This document shows, in pieces, positions 20,860 to 31,870 of a DNA stretch of 64,000 nucleotides; within the stretch, counting starts at the first letter, position 1; each line of letters starts with the position of its first letter. The notes under the pieces were generated by a model that was given only the letters and a program-made list of their open reading frames with translations, was not told the DNA's origin and made no database searches. The position numbers and the translations under genes are program-made. The stretch is from Calliphora vicina (Eukaryota; Arthropoda; Insecta; Diptera; Calliphoridae). The stretch lies in assembly GCF_958450345.1 (NCBI RefSeq), contig NC_088782.1, forward strand, positions 38,182,501 through 38,246,500. Reading direction: 5' to 3'.

Positions 20860-22570
20860 TATTCGTGCATTTATGACTTAAAAATGCAGATTTTTTTTGA
20901 AATTTTTATTTTGAAATATTTCACTGTGGTTCCAAATCAAAATCTAGGTGGACAAAATTTTGAAAATCGGTATCTTCAGAATTTGGAAAAACTAAGTTTT
21001 TTCGGAAGCTGACAATCTGCTCTCCTCCAATATAAATGGGATTTTCAATTGGACATTTCGTTTTCTTGACAGAAGTTCAACAAATTTTGAATCATATTTT
21101 CGTTAATTTTTTTAATATTTTACTGCTTTACTAAATTAGATATATCTCAATGGTTTTACCGTATAGAAATTCATACTTCAAAACATAGAACAGTGATATA
21201 GGCTTTTATTAAGTGTATATCTTATATTTATGGGCCTCTCCATTTTCCTGTTATAGTCCTTTAAACTTGGGTCTCAAATATACAGATATTTTTTTTTCTA
21301 AGAATGTGATATAGCTTGCCAAAAAAAGACCGTCGAAGCCCGTCCAATGACTATATACATCATTTAAAGAAACTTCTGGGGAATGTCTTTGTAAAAAAAT
21401 TGTAGCCGCCATCACCCGCCGAAATACTTTTTTTTTAATTTTTACGGAATGGAATTTTTAGAAATATTTCTTTATTTGTTATTGATTTTTATATATCTAG
21501 ACTCTACTATAACTTGAAATATACTAAATACAGATCTTTTTAAAAATTTAGTTTCATGAAACACATGACAACGTATTTTTTATTAATGATTTTTATATGT
21601 ATATCTAGACCCTACTGTAACTTGAAAAAATGTTTATATGTATCTTTTAACTTTTTTTTTTTGTAATCGGAGATACCAATTCTATATAAAAAGAGCGCCA
21701 AATAATTTTGTCAACCTAGATTTTGATTTGGAACCACAGTGCATTTGTACAATATAAATTTACTCAAGGTATTGGCCATTGTTAGCTATGAACTTTTCCC
21801 ATCTTTCTGGCAGCATATGGATTCCAAGCCAAAAGAACTGCTTAACTTTTGACGCCAGGAACGAATGAAACAAATATCGGATACTCTTTTCTAAAGTGAA
21901 GAGTATCCCAGAGAGAGCGTTCTTCTTCGATCGAAACAAATAGTAGTAGGACGGGGCAAGGTCTGGACTATAAAGCGGGTGATGCGAAACTTCCCAACCA
22001 CTTCATTATAAATAATGGAATATTACAGTTTCATATCTGGTCGCATATTGTGGGTGTTTTTCGGTCAATGCTCGCTTCAAGCGAATCAGTTGTGTTCGGT
22101 ACAGGTTCCATTTTCTGGTCTGACCTTTTGGTCCCACCAAATACAGAGCATTTTACCATAGCGCCATGAATATTTAGCTTTGGTGCCGATTCGTCTAGTT
22201 CGCCGGTCTTTACATACGATTTCTTACGCTTCGGGTTATCGTAATGGATTCATTTTTCATCACAAGTAATGATTCGGGGCAAAAATGATTTTTAGCGTTG
22301 AAGCAGAATTTCAGACACACGAAATCGTATTTCAAGGTCTCTTAGCTTCAATACGTATGGAACCCAATTTCCCTGCTTTTGGATGAATCCTGCTGCTTGC
22401 AAACATTTTGAAATTGTTGAGTTTGAAAACAATCTTCATGTTTGAAGACCAAGCATTGGAGGCATATTTTTGGTCCTTAAACTTTTTTGGCTGGCCTGGG
22501 TGATCTTTTTCTTCCGTGTCAAAATCACCACTTATGAACCGCACAAACCATCTCTCGCATATTGTTTTGC
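20860..22570 (-). pseudogene. mariner transposase pseudogene, copy 5, with an 820-bp insertion
   Basis: The 3' untranslated end (TTTTATTTTGAAATATTT) is at 20905..20921 and resumes at 21742 with ATTTGTACAATATAAATTTA. The catalytic core and N-terminal half follow to about 22570. The shared stop is TGA at 22003..22005 (minus), with one more stop just before it. About 40 bp of the N-terminal helix-turn-helix coding part are deleted (GTTGAGTTTGAAAACAATC joins directly to TTTTGAAATT). Confidence 0.8.
20922..21741. mobile_element. 820-bp inverted-repeat element with CACTGTG termini (Transib-like), nested in mariner
   Basis: Terminal inverted repeats of 38 bp begin CACTGTGGTTCCAAATCAAA at both ends, with one difference. 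The flanks TATTT and CATTT are a 5-bp duplication with one change; mariner copies without the insertion read ATATTTGTACAAT. The terminal heptamer satisfies the Transib consensus CACWRTG and equals the reverse of a RAG signal heptamer, and Transib makes 5-bp duplications. The inside is non-coding with a diverged ~110-bp direct repeat (ATATCTAGAC and CCTACTGTAACTTG). Assignment to Transib is an inference. Confidence 0.7.
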
Positions 22571-22999
22571 TATTTCTACTTTAAAATAAAACAACATAAA
22601 TTCACAATTTTAAAAATGTTTATTAAAACATTAAAGTTGGTTTCTATTACTTTTTAAGATGATATCGTCAAGTGTTCACCGATATTATCGATGACCAGTT
22701 GGAATATTCTCACAGCAATTACAAAGGATCTGATGAGAACTTTGGATGATAAGTTGTATGTATTTAAAACCTTAACTTCAAAAAACCTAATTGAAAGAAG
22801 TTTAGAGCGATCAAATCTGACGATCTTGCCATGCTCTGCAAATCGGCAAAACGAGAAATTAGTGACCTCACATAATTCGAAATGTTTTTAAATTTGCAGT
22901 AATTTTTTAAAAATTCCGGTCTGATGAGACTTCCGTAGTAAATAGTGTGATTTTGAATGGACGTGGATTTTCTGGGCCACAGAACCTGTAATTATGTTG

Positions 23000-23610
23000 T
23001 CTTCATGCTCGCTTCAAACGTATCAGTTGCGTTCGGTACAAGTTCCATGTGATGGTCTGGACAGATTTCTGCAGCTCAGAATATACATATAGGATGTTTT
23101 TTGCTCCCACCAAGTACAGATCATTACCTTAGCGCCATGGATATTTGGCGTTGGTATCGATTCGGCAGGTTTTGCCGAACGATACGATATCTTACGCTTC
23201 GGGTTATCGTAATTGATCCATCGTCTTTCAACGTCTCTCGGCTTCAATTCGTATTTTACCCTATTTCCCTGCCTTTGTATGAATCCTGCTGCTCGTAAAC
23301 GTTTTGAAATTGATGCTTGAGTAGCTTCCAATGATTTTGCAAGCTCATGTTGTGTTTGACAACTATATTCATGGAGTAGTGCCTCCAATTCTTGGTTTTC
23401 AAACTTGTTTGGCTGGCCTGTGTGTCAAAATCACCACTTCAGAGCCGAGCAAACCATCTCTTGCACGTTGAAACCGATGGAACACATTCACCATAAGCTT
23501 TGGAGAGCAATCGGTGTGCTTTAGCTGCACTTTTTGTCAAAGTAAAGCAAAACTTCCCGCATATGACGCTTTGTTGGTACAAAATTCGACATTTTCGAAG
23601 CATCACGATA
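23000..23610 (-). pseudogene. mariner transposase pseudogene, copy 6
   Basis: The copy covers the helix-turn-helix region (EALLHEYSCQTQHELAKSLE, then RLRAAGFIQRQGNRV), with a deletion that joins ERRWINYDNPKRK directly and removes the first catalytic block's start. IHGAKVMICTWWEQ follows and the copy stops before the second Asp. The N-terminal reading (LLSKAYGECVPSVSTCKRWF) is in a separate frame. Confidence 0.8.
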
Positions 23611-23624
23611 TTAATTATTATAAG

Positions 23625-24130
23625 ACAATTATGAATGTTCAAGTCATTTTCTGAGGGGGGCCTTGTATGGGGACTAGGGACAATTGATGCACGATTTTCA
23701 GAGTACTTAGAACTAATTTGTGCAAAATATTATGAGGATATCCGCACAATCAACCGATATTGCCAAACAAACCTTATCAACAGAGATTATTTGTGGAAAA
23801 TTTCAGCCAGCTAGATCCTTTCGTTGGGGCCCTATCATAATTTCAACAGACAGACATAGCTAGATCGTCTTAGAATCTTATGAGGACTCAGAATATATGT
23901 ACAAATGTGCGACAAATATTTTGATGTTTTACAAACGGAATGACAATATTTTTGATACAACATACATACTATTTGAAAGTCTAATACAATTTTTGTTTAG
24001 ACGATTTTTGGTAGAATAATTGAATTGTTTTAGGGGTTTATTCTAGGAATCTTCCTAAGTAAGTTGGGGGCTTCGGAAATATTATTTCAGCAGACATAAG
24101 GACGGATATATATCGTCTACCCTACCCTAA
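23625..24130. repeat. Helentron-like repeat family with 'CCTTGTATGGGGACTAGGG' block
   Basis: Blocks ATTATGAATGTTCAAGTCA, CCTTGTATGGGGACTAGGG, CAAACCTTATCAACAGAGA, CAACAGACAGACATAGCTAG and ATCGTCTTAGAATC recur in the same order at 31480..31850, and the first part at 28945..29157. The layout (blocks, then a GACA/GTCT patch, then a GATC..CAGGATATATA block) parallels the DINE-1-like elements. A second partial unit follows at about 24000..24130. Confidence 0.5.
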
Positions 24131-24779
24131 GATAAACTAAAATGATACAGAATGTAATTATCGAGATCGCAAATGAATATTGTGGAATTCCAAACTTATC
24201 ACTTATAATTAAAAATTAAAAAGTCATTGTGACCTTTCATTTTGCTCTGAGGTGTAATTTCACCACACACAGTCGGTTTGAATAATGTGCATAAGTTGAT
24301 TTTAAGTTTAATTGTAAAACATCTGTGAAATACAACTGGTTCATAAAGGTCATATTCCACACAAATGGGTAATGGCAATTTTTTTATAATGATTATTTTA
24401 TATTTCTTTTTTTTTTTGCGAAATTATGAAACAGCTCACGAATTTCACAACAGATAATCAGAATCTAAAACCTCTTAACCATAGAATATAGACGTCATAA
24501 CAAATCTGACAATTAAATGATGTTTTTATTATTTAGTATCTGAGTATTTTCAAAATTTGAACGTAATTAAAACACATTTAAACATATATAATACGAGGGT
24601 AATCTCAACAATTACAATTATAGAGGAAGCTTTTAAAGAAATTTAAGAACTTGCTGAAATGTGGCAATAGAGGGTAATACAATTTTCAATTACATTATAC
24701 TCGAATCAGTACACTTATTAGGGCACAACGATCAATACTCGTAAAAAGGTAAAGATCGGTCAGCTTCCATTATCATAAA
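24131..24779. other. Unassigned stretch
   Basis: AT-rich DNA with no recognised gene, inverted repeat or tandem repeat. Confidence 0.3.
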
Positions 24780-25195
24780 GATTATTTTTAGAGAAACGTC
24801 TCTGACGAGAGTCATGATGGTCAAACGGGCCTCACCTTAGAGGAGTGGTAGATCAGTTCTACGTTAGTGTCTGTGCGAGATGTCCTGCAAGCGTGTTCGG
24901 ATGGTTTTGTAGTTTTATCATATATTTTTAACTACTGCTACGTGTAAGTCCCTAAGGATGTTCTCATTTCTTATGTTCTATGGTGAACCAGTCATGGACC
25001 TAAGAAGTTTTAGCACTCTATATAAGTTCAATTAGAATTACTGAGCGTAGCCCAAAATTAGATTCCATATGTCCAAATTGGTTTTAAAACACTGTTATAT
25101 AGCATGAATTTATAGACCAGGATTAATTTTGATTGTTCATTGATTAACCAGTGAAGGCTATAGGCCTTTAAGTTCATGTAAAGTCTCTTGAATTT
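24780..25195 (-). pseudogene. jockey-like non-LTR retrotransposon, C-terminal reverse-transcriptase remnant
   Basis: On the minus strand around 25130..24780 the frames give YNSVLKPIWTYGI, FWATLSNSN, then FLGPWLVHH, MRTSLGTYT and, further on, a region with the spacing of jockey-type C-termini. These usually read LKPVWTYGIQLWG..SNSN..IQRFQ..LR.I..APW. Stops and frameshifts are frequent. Only the segment after the catalytic palm remains. Confidence 0.6.
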
Positions 25196-25409
25196 TATAT
25201 GACAACGTCAAATAAGTCGTCTATCCAAGTATGTAAATACTATCTGCGTGTTTGCATGAGAGCAAAGTATTCATAATTTTCTGTTACATAATCACAATAT
25301 TTCACTCTAAAACTCCATCTGATATGTAAATAGTCTTTCATTGAGCGCTTCTTATCTTTAAATTTAAATAAAACAAAGTGTGTGTGAGCTATCATCGACA
25401 TTTTTTATT

Positions 25410-25501
25410 CGTTTGAAAGGTCTATCGATGTCATTTTGTATGGAATACTCGTCTAACGTTTGAAAGGTCTATCGATGTCATTTTGTATGGAATACTCGTC
25501 C
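25410..25501. repeat. Tandem duplication, 2 x about 46 bp
   Basis: CGTTTGAAAGGTCTATCGAT and the following GTCATTTTGTATGGAATACT occur twice with a period of 47 bp and no differences seen. The duplication sits at the 3' end of the transposase remnant that follows and must be recent. Confidence 0.9.
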
Positions 25502-26060
25502 AAACATCTACCGCGGCTTTGCTGGGTTCCTCGCATATTAAATATCCAAATTCCCATGACTATGGCGCATAAATCATACTGAATTTGACCGATGGCATGA
25601 GTTTTGTTGGCTTGTGGCATATTCGCATAGACCTGCGACTTAAGAAAATCATACAGAAAGTATAATGGAGTCAAATCGAACGATTTCGGAGGTCATCCAC
25701 GAGAGATGACCATGCCCACAAATCGCTCGTGCAGAATGTCCAATGTGGCATGAGCTGTGTGGCATGTTACAGCTTCCTGTTGAAACAACATGACGTTGGT
25801 GACCATACCATCCAATTCAGACCAAAATATGTTGGTAATCATCGACCTATAGCGCTCGCCTTTGACTGTGATGGCCTGGCCAATGTCGTTCTCAAAAAAA
25901 TATGGACAGATGTCGAAGCCAGCCTAAAATCCACACCAAACAGTCACTTTTTCGGGATGCATTGAACGCTCTTGGATCTCTTGTGCATTGGTATCGTCCC
26001 AAATTCGACAATTTTGTTTGTTGACATACCAGAAATTGGCCTAACCGTAAAATGGGCTAA
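25453..26060 (-). pseudogene. Tc1/mariner-superfamily transposase pseudogene, long D-D spacer family, copy A
   Basis: On the minus strand the blocks are SIFFENDIGQAITVKGER, FQQEAVTCHTAHATLDILHE, RFVGMVIS, PPKSFDLTPLYFLYDFLKSQ and VYANMPQ. This is the transposase type with WFQQDGATCHT and CDLTPLDFFLWG. The second catalytic Asp is Glu (25774..25776) and the third is Tyr (LTPLY). In an intact protein the spacing between the second and third Asp would be about 41 residues, as in DD41D (rosa-like) elements; that class name is an inference. It is frameshifted and inactive. Confidence 0.7.
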
Positions 26061-26084
26061 GCGCGCGGAACGTTTCATGTATTA

Positions 26085-27105
26085 TTGAACATTATATCAT
26101 GCCATAGTGATTGTAGCTTCAAAATATGCGAGGAGTTTTGTTTTACTTCTTTAATTTGAAAAAACAGAGCCGCTGAAGCACACCGATTGCTCACCGAAGC
26201 TTATGGTGAATGTGTTCCATCGGTTTCAACGTGCGAGAGATGGACAAAGATCGCCCAGGCCAGCCAAACAAATTTGAAAACTAAGAATTGCAGGCATTAC
26301 TCCATGAAGATTGCTGTCAAATTCAACAAGAGCTTGCAAAATCATTGGGATCTATTCAAGCAGCAATTTCAAAGCGTTTGCGAGCAGCAGTATTCATCCA
26401 AAAGCAAGGAAATTGGGTACCATACGAATTGAAGGTGAGAGACCTTCAAAGACGATTTTGCATGTCCGAAATGATGCTTGAATGCTATAAAAGAAAATAA
26501 TTTTTGCCCCGAATCATTATTGGCTATGAAAAATGGTTCCATTACGATTACGCGAAACATAAGAGATCGTATATGAAGCCCGGCCAACCAGCCGAAACAA
26601 CACCAAAGCCATGGCGCTAAACTAATTCTCTGTATTTGTTGGGGGAATTAAAAACTATTATGAGCTGTTGAAATCTGACCAGACCATCAAAGGCAACCTG
26701 TACCGAATGCAACTCATTCGTTTGAAGCGAGCATTGTCGGAAAAACGCCCAGAATATGCGGCCAGACATGAAACCGTAATATTCCATCATGACAATTTTC
26801 GGCCACATGTTGCAATACCTGTTAAAAAGTATTTAGCCCTATCCGACTACTATTTGTTTCGATCGATGCTGAACCCTCTTTCTGTGGTACGCTTCTCCTT
26901 GGAACAGAGTATCTGAAATTGGCTTGATTCGTTGTTGGCCTCAAAAGATGAGCAGTTCTTTTGGCACGGAATTCATATGTTGCCAGAAAGATGGGAAAAG
27001 GCCATAGCTAACAATGGCCACTACTTTGAATAAATTTTTACTATACAAATGTTTCAAAATAAAAGCTAAACATTTAAAAAGAAATCCGTATTTTCAAAAA
27101 ATTAA
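26085..27105 (+). pseudogene. mariner transposase pseudogene, copy 7 (most complete end to end)
   Basis: It runs from the 5' untranslated part (TTTTACTTCTTTAATTTG) through RLLTEAYGECVPSVST, QALLHEDCCQIQQELAKSLG, RLRAAVFIQKQGNW, FCMSEMMLECYKRK, GYEKWFHYDY (first Asp changed to Tyr), LIRLKRALSEKRPEYAARHE and HHDNFRPHVAIPVKKYL (second Asp intact) to SDYYLFRSM and ANNGHYFE. About 25 codons between KKYL and SDYY are deleted, which also removes the family's shared stop. Frameshifts separate the segments. Confidence 0.85.
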
Positions 27106-28944
27106 GAAATGTTTTACAAGATCAATCGCGTCCAATCTTGCCAATTCCAATGTGTTTAGTCATGCACAAACCACTTTCTATTCAGACCTCGTATACACAT
27201 ATCAAATACAAATACAGAAACTCCAAACCGGATTTTGTAAATTGTTAGTCATTTCCAAAAAAAATTTCAGAAAATCTGTGATTTTTCAAATTTTTGTATA
27301 GCACAACAATAAAAACAACTTGTATCGATCGATATTCCAAAACTTATATACCAACCAATTGAGTGCCCTGGTTTCGTCAGGGTACTTATGTATGTGTTGC
27401 GCATACCATCCATCTACTCGTTAAAATTTTGCTTGTGTTCTTCAAATGGAAATCCAATCGTACACTCCAGACCCCTAGAGTAAATAATAATAATACAAAA
27501 AATAGTATCTACATGTTTTTTTCCACTTCAGTACATTTCATTCCCTTGACTTGCCCTCCCCTTTCAGTTTTATTTTTCGCATTCCCATGAGTTTTTCGCT
27601 TGATTTTTTTGTTTGTCGTCCCCCATTATTTGAACTCGTATTATATTTTCTGTATACCCAAGCCAATGACTTGGTAGTATAGGAGAACAAGTACTGTGGC
27701 TCTGTTCTGTACGCTGTATGTCTCTCTGTTATACACACTTGAATCGCAGCCAGCCATATCTGAAATTTCACATCAACTTTTTGCCGCCGCTACTGCTGGC
27801 TGCTAAGAGTGAGGTACTGACTGTTTGCTGGTGATAATGATGATGACGATAATGATGATGATGATGGTAGTGGTGTTGTAGTTGTTGCTGTTCCAAATAT
27901 AATCATCATCATCATCTTATGACGATGAATGAATTGAAAAAAAAAACAAATCTAAAAATGGTTTTAACAGAGCAAACATATATAGTAGTAGTATGTACTT
28001 AGAACCAACTCTAATAATGGATGGGTCTCATGATTTGACGTCGTAGCTGTTGTCGTAATTGTTGTTGTTGTTTCTGTTTTAGTCATTATTCGTGCCAATT
28101 TAAAATGAGAAAAGTTGATAATACGTATTACCAACTACAAATACTGGATAGTTTATACCTATAAACCGATGCATAGAATAACAAGAAATAGAATAGAGAA
28201 TATAAAACTAGCTTTTGCCAAAAAAAAAATCTATTTTATAAATGGCAAATAATGCCATCATAGTTACTGACTCACTCACTCTTAGCAAATGGCTCGCCTA
28301 CAATGGTTTAACCCATACCCACATAAATATTTTACTTACCAGGTTGGGAAACTATAAAGCAACCAACTATAAACTCGTACCTAAAACTTAGTTACATATA
28401 GAAATCATACCAAGTCAAGCCAAACCAAAACTAAAACCAAACGAATGGCTGGAAATCAAGCCAACTGAAGTCATGGCGAACACAGTATGGAAAAAGTTAT
28501 CAAATCTTTCTAGAAATTTCTATATACGAGTGGAAGTATTGAAATATTGATGCTATGTGCCAAGAAATAGTCTTATACGAAGTATGTAACTGGAGCGTTC
28601 GTTATTAATCGGCTTTTCGTGAATTGTTGCTGTTGTTCTTGTTATTTATAATGCTGATATATTGTTTTCGTTTGGCACGAAGCTGCTGAATTAAAAGCAA
28701 CAACAACAACAAAAACAATCATGATAACATTAAGCAAATAAATCTACTACGATTACTCTGTACATTAACGTCACGCTGTTACAGTGCACAGTGGGTTAGA
28801 TGTGTGCGAAAAGTTGTTTTAAAAGTAATGTTATGCATTTCCGTAATAAATGCATAATGGGGGGTAGGGTCAGTTATTAACAGATCCTCACAAATGTTAG
28901 TGAAACGATTTAGGTTCATATAAAACTTGTTTATGTCCAATTTC
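27106..28944. other. Intron-like stretch with simple repeats
   Basis: (GAT)n around 27835..27868, CATCATCATCATC near 27905, GTTGTTGTTG near 28060 and CAACAACAACAAC near 28703 lie in AT-rich DNA. No coding exon or known repeat is recognised. Confidence 0.4.
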
Positions 28945-29157
28945 ACCGCTATAGTAATAATTTGAGATGGACCTTGTATGGGGACTAGGGACAAATGTTG
29001 GCGGATTTTCATCATACATTAGAGTATAATTTCAGAGTACTTAGAACTAATTTGTGCATCATTTTATCATTTAGGATTACCGCAATACCCCCAGTATTTT
29101 AGGGGGGCATTTGTATGGGGGCTATGTGAAACCGATATTGTCCATTTTTAATACCAA
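28945..29157. repeat. Fragment of the 'CCTTGTATGGGGACTAGGG' repeat family
   Basis: GGACCTTGTATGGGGACTAG, CAGAGTACTTAGAACTAATT and GCATTTGTATGGGGGCTATG match 23640..23760 and 31520..31700. It ends at CAAACAAGTAAG, where the next Helentron-like element begins. Confidence 0.5.
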
Positions 29158-29905
29158 ACAAGTAAGAAAGTATGGTCGGTCAAGCCCGACCATATAATAC
29201 CCTACACCAAGTAAATGAGTAAAAATATTTTTCTTATAAAATATCAATAATTTATATTCGTGAGTGATTTTCGGAAGAGGGCCTTATATGGGAGCTATGA
29301 CCATTTATGGACCGATCACCTTAAAATTAGGTCGTGTGATTTATGTCTATATGAAAGTTATTTATGTTGACTTTTGTGTATATACCAACATTTTTAAGTG
29401 ATTTAAGCACGTTAAAGTGATTTTCGGAAGCGGGTCTATATGGGAGCTATGACTAATTATGGACCGATCGTAACAAAATTTGGCGACATGAATTTTGTAT
29501 ATATAAAACTTATTTGGAGCGAAATTTGTGTAGATACATATATAAATTAAACATTTATGACCGATAAACTCCAATTTCGAGAGGACATTTGTATGGGGGC
29601 TATGTGAAATAATGGACCGATTTCAGCCAGTGTCAATAGGCTTCGTCCTTGGGCCGAAAAAATTATATGTACCAAATTTTATCGAAATATCTTCAAAATT
29701 GCGACCTGCACTCTGCGCACAAGGTTTACATGGACAGCCAGCCAGACGGACGAACGGACGGACATCGTTTAATCGACTCAGAAAGTGATTCTAAGTCGAT
29801 CGGTATATTTTAAGGTGGGTGTTAGAACAATATTTTTGAGCGTTACACACATCTGCACAAACGCATAATACCCTCCCCACTATGGTGGTGTAGGGTATAA
29901 AAAGA
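29158..29905 (-). mobile_element. Helentron-like non-autonomous element, second subfamily
   Basis: In minus orientation it starts near 29905 with TTTATACCCTACACCACC, has a CCGTCCGTTCGTCCGTCTGG patch (GTCY-like) near 29745, repeated TATGGGAGCTATGAC blocks (29287 and 29440) and ends with a hairpin ATGGTCGG...CCGACCAT followed by CTTTCTTACTTGTTT. That terminal CTTACTTGTTT is shared with the 15783..16478 family, although the bodies differ. It is non-coding. Confidence 0.65.
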
Positions 29906-30039
29906 CCTTATCAACAGAGAGTATAGTGATAAAAAATTTTTTCATACAAAGTTTAAATACTTTTACGATTATAGTTCTTTAGATATTTGAAATTAACAAT
30001 GTGCAATGTATGGGAGGAGGTGCATAATTTGATTACTTC

Positions 30040-30303
30040 CACAATTATAAAATAGTTGTCACAAGTTCTTGGTTAAGCGTATCATTCAGATTTTGCATCA
30101 TTGCCCCAATCTCCGTCAGGCTTGGTTTATAATTGAATAAATATAAAAATTGCAAATGTTGCTGTCATCTGCAAATGACTAGATAGGTTTGAAAGTTTGA
30201 CTTAGAAGAAATAGAGTAGTAGAAAGAACGGAGCCTTGCGGTACCCCTGAATTGATCTAGAACTCGTTTGATGAGATTCCAGCTATAACAACACGCATAG
30301 TGT
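30040..30303 (-). pseudogene. Non-LTR reverse transcriptase fragment (palm motifs)
   Basis: On the minus strand the frame reads MRVVIAGISSNEF, GVPQGSVLS (30227..30250) and FADDSN (30160..30176), which are the reverse-transcriptase motif 4 and the catalytic YADD-type box. The distance between them is shorter than usual, so bases are missing. The frame breaks afterward. It abuts a plus-strand fragment of the same kind of element. Confidence 0.7.
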
Positions 30304-31330
30304 GATCTCCTAACAGTGAAATTGTTATTGCTGTTGATTTTAATGTTCACAACTCCTCTTGGCTTCACCATTCAGGTCATACAACTACAGAAGTCCAATA
30401 TGTTGAACTATTCGCGGCGCACAATCACGCAATTAGTGAAATAACCAACGCATATTTCATGTGTTGATGGGCATCATAATAACACCCTCGACCTTTTTCT
30501 AACTTCACACCCTGACAAGTATGAAGTAGATGTTTTTGCATGTTTAACTTCCTACAGACCAGCTACGAAACGTTCAACTTATATTTACGAAAAGGCTCGA
30601 TGGGCTGAGCTCAACGAGTTCTTTCGGCATTTTAATTGGAAACTCTGTTTCTTAGACAATGCCATGGCGAAAATGGTCGAAAACAAAATTATGATGGGAA
30701 TCAAAACATTCATTCCATCAAGGAAAATTTCGATTAAAATTATGGAAACATCCTGGTTAAAACAAAAATGCAAAAACTGATTCGCTGCGCTAAAGGGCGA
30801 GGTGTGAATTCTTACTCTTTTAAGGGATGGCCAATCATTCACTGACCCGGTTGATAAAGCTAACCTTTTGGCTGAATTATTTGCAAATAATTCGAACTTT
30901 CCGGAAAGCACTATCCGAGCTCGAAAGAGTATCAATTACTCTACCGAATATATTATTTCGCGCTAGCGCAGTTAAAAGGGTTTTAGCGGATCTCAACATA
31001 AACAAGTATCCTGGATTTGATGGTCGATTATATTATTTCGCGCTCGTGCAGTTAAAATGGTTTTAACGGATCTCAATATAAACAAGTCAGTCTCCTGGGC
31101 CTGATGGTGTACCAGCACTGGTCTTGAAGAAGCTTTCTTCGACGATAACTCGTCCATTAGCTAACCTTTTCAGCAATTTATACCGTGCCGGCAAATTTCC
31201 TGTATGTTGGAAGGTTACTAGCCAATTCCTAAAAAGGGAGAGACAAATAACCCTGGAAATTATCGCCCAATTGCAATTTGTTCTGAACTTTCTTTTAAAA
31301 AAAGTAAGAGTCTTATATTGGGCTGTACCA
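30304..31330 (+). pseudogene. Non-LTR retrotransposon, endonuclease to reverse-transcriptase start
   Basis: On the plus strand the blocks are SEIVIAVDFNVHNSSWLHHS (endonuclease GDFN-type motif), LDLFLTSHPDKYEVDVFA, then SPGPDGVPALVLKKLSS, RPLANLFSNLYRAGKFPVCW and, in another frame, PIPKKGETNNPGNYRPIAIC. These are the apurinic-type endonuclease end and the fingers of a jockey/CR1-type reverse transcriptase. About 80 bp are duplicated in tandem (TATATTATTTCGCGCT at about 30948 and 31028). Stops and frameshifts make it inactive. Confidence 0.75.
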
Positions 31331-31379
31331 AATCCAGTATTCCCACCATCAATATGTATAAAATATTTTTCTGATTGAG

Positions 31380-31870
31380 GTTATATGGGATCAGCTATGG
31401 AACGATACTCACAGAAGTTGATAAAAAGACTAAGGTTCATATATAACTAGTTTATGTACAATTTCATCACTATATTAATTATTATCAGACTATTATGAAT
31501 GCTCAAGTCACTTTCGGGGGGGGGGACCTTGTATGGAGACTAGGAACAAATGTTGCCCAATCTTTGCCATAATTTACAGTATAATTTCAGAGTATCTAGA
31601 ATAAAATTTCTGCGAAATTTGATCAGGATTGCCTCATAATCAACATATTTATGACTGCTCAAACAGAATTCTGGGGGGACATTTATATGGGGTCTAGGTG
31701 AAATAATGGACCGCTATGGGCAATTTTATATACCAAACAAACCTTATCAACAGAGAGTTTTTTTCGTTTGCTCCCTATCGTGCTTTCAACAGACAGACAG
31801 ACGAACGGACATGGCTAGATCGTCTTAGAATCTTTTGATGACCCAGGATATATATACTAGAGTGACAGCC
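31380..31870. repeat. 'CCTTGTATGG' Helentron-like repeat, longer copy
   Basis: This is collinear with 23625..24130 (GACTATTATGAATGCTCAAG, then CAAACCTTATCAACAGAGAG, CAACAGACAGACAGACGAAC, CTAGATCGTCTTAGAATC). It ends with CAGGATATATATACTAGAG. It contains a G-run (about ten G) near 31518. Confidence 0.5.
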
